Assembly (NCBI GenBank): GCA_026983755.1
Contig: JALSTL010000038.1
Coordinates: forward strand, 1-19,390
Length of the DNA: 19,390 nucleotides
Source: Melioribacteraceae bacterium
GTDB lineage: Bacteria; Bacteroidota; Ignavibacteria; Ignavibacteriales; Melioribacteraceae
Direction: 5' to 3'
Position 1 is the first letter of the stretch. Each line of letters opens with the position of its first letter. Below the pieces are notes generated by a model. It searched no databases and had not been told where the DNA came from. It saw only the letters and a list, made by a program, of their open reading frames with translations. Both the position numbers and the translations under genes were made by a program. Shown in pieces: positions 15,394-19,390 of the stretch.

Positions 15394-17508
15394 ATGAATA
15401 AAAAAAATATAACAGAGTTGTTTATGGCAGATAATAGTGAAAACCCGAAACCACCGAAAAGAAAAAAAGGTTTTACACCTCCGCAAAAACCGGACGGTGA
15501 TTTTGATTGGTCAAAAATACTTAAAACGGTTTTTACTTGGGGTGCGGTTGTAATTGCGGCAGTTATTGTAATGCAATTTCTTAATGCCGATCGTGTAGGA
15601 GCAACGGATGTTGACTATGATGTTTACGAAAATTTGCTCGTCTCAGGTAAAATTAAAGAAATTAAACTTGTCAAATCCGATATAAACAATTACGAAATTC
15701 AAGCTGAACTAAAGCAAAAAGAAAATATTCTACAAGGAAAGCAATATGTTTCAACTGATAGGATTAATGTTACAATAGTTGAAGCTTTAATAAAAGAACA
15801 GAAAGATAAGTGGAATAAATACGGTATAAGATATACATTTGCCAATGATACAAATGAATGGACTACGGTACTTTTAAGCTTTTTACCTTGGATTCTATTT
15901 ATCGGTATTTGGGTTTTGATAATGAGAAAAATGCAAGGTGGAGGAGCAGGTGGTTCCAGAGGAATTTTTAATTTTGGTAAAAGTAGAGCAAAAGTTATTC
16001 CGGAATCCGCAATGAAAGTTACATTCAAAGACGTTGCAGGTGCAGACGAGGCAAAACAAGAACTTGAAGAAATTATAGAATTCTTAAAAGAGCCTACAAA
16101 ATTTCAAAAACTCGGGGGTAAAATTCCTCGCGGGGTCTTACTGTTGGGTCCTCCCGGAACTGGAAAAACACTTATGGCACGTGCCGTTGCCGGCGAAGCC
16201 GGTGTTCCTTTCTTTTCCATAAGCGGAGCGGATTTTGTTGAGATGTTTGTTGGCGTTGGAGCCAGCCGCGTTAGAGATCTTTTTGACCAAGGGAAAAAAA
16301 GTGCTCCGTGTATTATATTTATTGATGAAATAGATGCCGTTGGTCGCCACAGAGGTGCCGGACTTGGAGGAGGGCATGATGAACGTGAACAAACATTGAA
16401 CGCCCTTTTGGTAGAGATGGACGGTTTTGAACAAAATAGCGGTGTTATTATTATTGCCGCCACAAATCGCCCGGATGTTTTAGACCCTGCCTTACTAAGA
16501 CCGGGAAGATTTGACAGACAAGTTGTTGTAGATAGACCCGATGTAAACGGACGCGAAGGAATTCTTAAAGTACATACCCGAAAAGTACCGCTTGCTCCGG
16601 ACGTTAATCTGAAAGTTTTAGCTAAAAGTACACCCGGTTTAGCCGGTGCGGAATTAGCTAACTTGGTTAACGAAGCTGCATTATTAGCCGCAAGAAAAAA
16701 TAAAAAAAGTGTTTCTATGGAAGACTTTGAAGATGCAAAAGATAAAGTTATGATGGGCATGGAAAGAAAAAGCATGATTATTTCCGAAGAAGAAAAGAAA
16801 ACAACCGCTTATCACGAAATCGGTCATGTTTTAGTGGCCCTTAAAATTCCCGAATCGGACCCGGTGCATAAAGTTACAATTATTCCAAGAGGAAGAGCTT
16901 TGGGTGTTACAACTTATTTACCCGTTGATGAAAAACACACATACTCCAAAGAATATCTGGAAGCAACAATTACTTATGCCTTAGGAGGAAGAGCTGCAGA
17001 AAAAATTATTTTTAACAAATATACAACCGGTGCCGGTAACGACATTGAAAAAGCAACGAATATTGCCAGAAAAATGGTGTGTGAATGGGGAATGAGTGAA
17101 AAACTTGGACCTTTAGCCTTAGGTAAAAACGAAGAAGAACTTTTCTTGGGAAGAGAAGTAACCAAACATACGGAATACAGCGAACAAACAGCTCAGATTA
17201 TAGATGAGGAAATTAAATCCATTGTTCAAACATGTATGAATAGAGCCGAAAAAATATTGACCGACAACTTGGATATTTTGCACAAACTTTCCAAAGAACT
17301 TCTTGAACGGGAAATACTGGATGCCGATGAAATAAATAAAATTATTAATGGAGAAGAACTTCCGCCGTTAAAAAGAAATAACAACAAAGAACATAATAAA
17401 ATCGATAACGATATTCCGGAACACGTGAAAAAATTAATGGAAAAAAAGTATTCGGAAAAACATAGCCATAATTCGGATAACAAAACATCTGAAAACAATA
17501 ATGAATGA
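15394..17508 (+). CDS. ftsH: ATP-dependent zinc metalloprotease FtsH
   Basis: This encodes 704 residues. Two membrane helices (about 43-63 and 156-177) flank a periplasmic domain of about 90 residues. The AAA+ domain has Walker A GPPGTGKT (252-259), Walker B IIFIDEID (307-314) and second region of homology [18 protein letters not shown] (358-375). The protease domain has the zinc motif HEIGH (474-478), a small variation on the common HEAGH, and a third ligand candidate Asp550 in [10 protein letters not shown]. The tail is hydrophilic and His/Asn/Lys-rich. FtsH hexamers degrade membrane and short-lived soluble proteins. GGAG lies 11 nt before the chosen ATG, and an in-frame ATG at 15424 is an alternative start. 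Its last 8 nt overlap the next gene. Confidence 0.96.
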   Translation: MNKKNITELFMADNSENPKPPKRKKGFTPPQKPDGDFDWSKILKTVFTWGAVVIAAVIVMQFLNADRVGATDVDYDVYENLLVSGKIKEIKLVKSDINNYEIQAELKQKENILQGKQYVSTDRINVTIVEALIKEQKDKWNKYGIRYTFANDTNEWTTVLLSFLPWILFIGIWVLIMRKMQGGGAGGSRGIFNFGKSRAKVIPESAMKVTFKDVAGADEAKQELEEIIEFLKEPTKFQKLGGKIPRGVLLLGPPGTGKTLMARAVAGEAGVPFFSISGADFVEMFVGVGASRVRDLFDQGKKSAPCIIFIDEIDAVGRHRGAGLGGGHDEREQTLNALLVEMDGFEQNSGVIIIAATNRPDVLDPALLRPGRFDRQVVVDRPDVNGREGILKVHTRKVPLAPDVNLKVLAKSTPGLAGAELANLVNEAALLAARKNKKSVSMEDFEDAKDKVMMGMERKSMIISEEEKKTTAYHEIGHVLVALKIPESDPVHKVTIIPRGRALGVTTYLPVDEKHTYSKEYLEATITYALGGRAAEKIIFNKYTTGAGNDIEKATNIARKMVCEWGMSEKLGPLALGKNEEELFLGREVTKHTEYSEQTAQIIDEEIKSIVQTCMNRAEKILTDNLDILHKLSKELLEREILDADEINKIINGEELPPLKRNNNKEHNKIDNDIPEHVKKLMEKKYSEKHSHNSDNKTSENNNE

Positions 17509-18148
17509 TATTGATAAAGGTACTATAAATTTCAAAGGTGAGTTGCTCAGAAAAACAATTCACCTTTTTTCGCTATCCATTCCTATTATTTACGGTTTTA
17601 TTTCCAAAGTAACGGCTTTAAGTATTCTTATTCCCCTAACGCTTTTTTCGGTTACAATTGATTTCGGGCGTTATTACATAAAAAAATTAAATGACATAGT
17701 CCAAAAAATTTTTGGCTATATACTTAGAGAACATGAAAATGATTTTAAAAAGAAAAACCTTAACGGTGCTTCTTATGTTTTAATTGCGGCAACCGTAACA
17801 TTGTGGATATTTCCCAAATTGATTTTTATTTCCGCCTTTGCAACTCTTATTATATCTGATACTTCAGCCGCTTTAATTGGACGTAAGTTCGGTAAACATA
17901 AATTTCTTTCAAAAAGTTTAGAAGGAACTTTGGCATTTTTTATTTCAGGATGTATAGTTGTTTTATTTACACCTAAAATTGAAAATTTGCCGGAAGAATA
18001 CTTCATAGGATTTTTTTCAGTTGCAATTGGTGCTATAGTAGAAAATATATCATACGGTTGGGCAGATGATAATTTAACAATTCCGCTGTCAATAGGTTTT
18101 ACAATGTGGGTATTGTATCATTTCCTTTTACCTGCATTGTCTTTTTAA
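17501..18148 (+). CDS. Polyprenol/phytol/diacylglycerol kinase-like (SEC59/VTE5-type) membrane protein
   Basis: This encodes 215 residues, nearly all in membrane helices. Family landmarks are RKTIH (17-21) near the N-terminus, [15 protein letters not shown] (120-134) with SLEGTLAFF (139-147), and DDNLTIPL (189-196). These match the CTP-dependent lipid-alcohol kinases (dolichol kinase SEC59, yeast Dgk1, plant phytol kinase VTE5), which share a fold with CDP-diacylglycerol synthase. The lipid substrate cannot be deduced. In bacteria it may be a prenyl alcohol or diacylglycerol. The ATG lies within the end of ftsH (ATGAATGA overlap), so translation is probably coupled. It is the last tightly packed gene of the greA run. 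Confidence 0.82.
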   Translation: MNDIDKGTINFKGELLRKTIHLFSLSIPIIYGFISKVTALSILIPLTLFSVTIDFGRYYIKKLNDIVQKIFGYILREHENDFKKKNLNGASYVLIAATVTLWIFPKLIFISAFATLIISDTSAALIGRKFGKHKFLSKSLEGTLAFFISGCIVVLFTPKIENLPEEYFIGFFSVAIGAIVENISYGWADDNLTIPLSIGFTMWVLYHFLLPALSF

Positions 18149-18212
18149 ATTAAGGAACTTAATATTAAAATAGCTGTAAAATAAAAACATCGTAACAAAA
18201 TATTAGAACAAT

Positions 18213-19307
18213 ATGAAAAATAAATTATCAATTTTTTTATTTTTTGTTTTTTCTTTCCTTCTCTTGTTAAGTAGTTGTAGCACAAAAAGGAAAGCCAAAG
18301 GAAGAGAAGACGAAATATTTGTCCTTGCCGATTCTTCGGAATACATTCAAGTTAAAGAAGAACTAAAAAAAGCATTTGGAAAAATTATTTATACACCACA
18401 GCCCGAAGCTTTGTTCAAACTTAAAAGAAAAAGTATAAATGCTTTGGAAAAACTTAAACGGAAAAAGAATATATTAATTGTTGCACCGGTTAGCTCCGGT
18501 TCATACACTTCAAAGTATCTAAAAAAAATTTTAGGCGAAAAGGTAAAGAATTTGATTTTGAAAGATAGCGTTTACGTAATAAATAAATATAATTTATGGG
18601 CAAAAAATCAGTTGGTTATGATATTAACCGCACCGGATATAAATAAACTTAAAGAACGAATTGTAAAAAACAAAGATGAACTGCTATATTATTTTAGAGA
18701 CTTTTCCAATAAAAGAATAGCTCAAGGTCTTTATAATCCGAAATTTGAAAAAAAGAAAATTGAAGCGAAAATGCTAAGTAAATACGGATGGATTATTTAT
18801 GTACAGGCTGATTATACGCTTGCTATGGAAAAACCGGAGGATAATTTTGTTTGGTTAAGACGAGGTGTTAATACGGATATGGAACGTTGGATTTTTGTAC
18901 ATTGGTTAAATAATGCTTCACCGGAATTTTTAAACAAAGATTCCATTGATAACGAACGAGACAGATTAACTGAAAAATATTACAGAACCTCCGATGATAA
19001 AGCTTATGTTGTTCATTATAATGATTATAAAACTGAAAAAGAAGTTAATTTTAATAATAGATACGCAGTTATGACGCAAGGACTGTGGAGGTTTAGTGAT
19101 AATAGCGGTGGTGGACCGTTTATAAATTATACTTTTTACGATGAAGATACCAAACGTATTTATATGCTTGATGCTTCTATATTTGCACCGAAATATTTAA
19201 AGAAAAGTATAATTCAACAAGTTGATGTTTTGTTGCATAGTTTCAAAACAGAAAAAGAAATAAAACAGGAAAGAAAAAAAGAAATTCTGGAAGAATTGGA
19301 AAATTAA
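18213..19307 (+). CDS. DUF4837-family lipoprotein
   Basis: This encodes 364 residues. The signal sequence MKNKLSIFLFFVFSFLLLLS ends in a lipobox with Cys22 (LSSC), so the mature protein should be lipid-anchored, probably at the outer or inner membrane facing the periplasm. The residue after Cys is Ser and the next positions are basic. The body carries WLRRGVNTDMERWIFVHW and RYAVMTQGLWRF with GGGPFINYTFYD, which I recognise as DUF4837, a family found mostly in Bacteroidota and relatives with no known activity. The C-terminus is a charged helix rich in K and E. It starts 64 nt after the kinase-like gene, so it may be a separate or attenuated part of that transcript. Confidence 0.85.
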   Translation: MKNKLSIFLFFVFSFLLLLSSCSTKRKAKGREDEIFVLADSSEYIQVKEELKKAFGKIIYTPQPEALFKLKRKSINALEKLKRKKNILIVAPVSSGSYTSKYLKKILGEKVKNLILKDSVYVINKYNLWAKNQLVMILTAPDINKLKERIVKNKDELLYYFRDFSNKRIAQGLYNPKFEKKKIEAKMLSKYGWIIYVQADYTLAMEKPEDNFVWLRRGVNTDMERWIFVHWLNNASPEFLNKDSIDNERDRLTEKYYRTSDDKAYVVHYNDYKTEKEVNFNNRYAVMTQGLWRFSDNSGGGPFINYTFYDEDTKRIYMLDASIFAPKYLKKSIIQQVDVLLHSFKTEKEIKQERKKEILEELEN

Positions 19308-19326
19308 AAAATCAATTATATTTTTG
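19296..19326 (+). promoter_or_regulatory. Bacteroidota-type promoter of tRNA-Pro
   Basis: TTG (19296-19298), exactly 20 nt, then TATTTTTG (19319-19326), a full match to TAnnTTTG, lying 15 nt ahead of the tRNA. The -33 element is inside the end of the lipoprotein gene. Geometry is identical to the greA promoter. Confidence 0.6.
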
Positions 19327-19341
19327 TACAATAAATTTTTT

Positions 19342-19390
19342 CGGGGTGTGGCGCAGCCCGGTAGCGCGCTTCGTTCGGGACGAAGAGGCC
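19342..19390 (+). tRNA. tRNA-Pro (anticodon CGG), 3' part cut by the window edge
   Basis: The sequence begins CGGGGTGTGGCGCAGCC and includes the D arm GCGC/GCGC and the anticodon stem CTTCG/CGAAG around the loop TTCGGGA, giving anticodon CGG (reads CCG). This matches the standard bacterial tRNA-Pro beginning. The T arm and acceptor 3' strand are outside the window. Confidence 0.93.

Noticed and set aside
16104..16775. 223-residue open frame antisense to ftsH
   Set aside because: It lies opposite the conserved AAA+ domain, where low stop density on the other strand is expected. It has no start signal and no recognisable domain.
19342..19390. tRNA-Pro as an integration site for a mobile element
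   Set aside because: No integrase or duplicated tRNA end is visible, and the 3' half of the tRNA, where attachment sites lie, is outside the window.

Overview
The window is very AT-rich (roughly 70% A+T by eye) and looks like a chromosomal segment of a bacterium in the Bacteroidota/Chlorobiota (FCB) group, most probably an Ignavibacteria-like lineage. Four signs support this. A secreted protein ends in a Por/type IX secretion sorting domain with the YPNPFNP signature. There is a DUF4837-type lipoprotein. Three promoters fit the Bacteroidota pattern TTG-N20-TAnnTTTG. Most genes lack a clear Shine-Dalgarno sequence. Genus-level placement is inference.

Layout, left to right. (1) 1-187: the start of an NRAMP-like transporter, minus strand, cut by the window edge. 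(2) 188-583: gene-free, with a 172-bp MITE-like repeat and a terminator. (3) 584-1495: a T9SS-sorted secreted protein behind its own sigma70-like promoter. (4) 1644-2578: a YajQ-family protein and a small orphan membrane protein. (5) 2677-2835: tRNA-Thr with terminator and promoter. (6) 2878-6170: a SpoU/TrmH-type RNA methyltransferase convergent with a DinB-fold protein, then a large outer-membrane barrel related to TonB-dependent receptors. (7) 6422-6907: an HU protein with a histone-H1-like lysine tail, plus terminator. (8) 6932-8802: a minus-strand run of hydrolase, EVE-domain protein and small membrane protein. (9) 8885-12577: a DUF192 protein and an AddB-like PD-(D/E)XK nuclease. (10) 12578-12963: gene-free, with a second, shorter copy of the MITE-like repeat and the greA promoter and leader hairpin. 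(11) 12964-18148: a tightly packed run greA-tilS-hpt-ftsH-polyprenol/phytol kinase-like gene, with overlapping junctions. (12) 18213-19307: the DUF4837 lipoprotein. (13) 19342 to the edge: tRNA-Pro(CGG), truncated.

Functionally this is mostly housekeeping: transcript cleavage (GreA), tRNA decoding and modification (TilS, TrmH-like, two tRNAs), purine salvage (Hpt), membrane proteostasis (FtsH), nucleoid structure (HU) and DNA-end processing (AddB-like). I see no defence island, prophage, CRISPR array or complete transposon. The features most worth a second look are the paired TTAA-bounded repeat elements, the hairpin at the predicted greA transcript start, the recurring promoter geometry, the NRAMP protein lacking the metal-binding DPGN motif, the H1-tailed HU, and the AddB-like nuclease without a Walker A motif or adjacent AddA.
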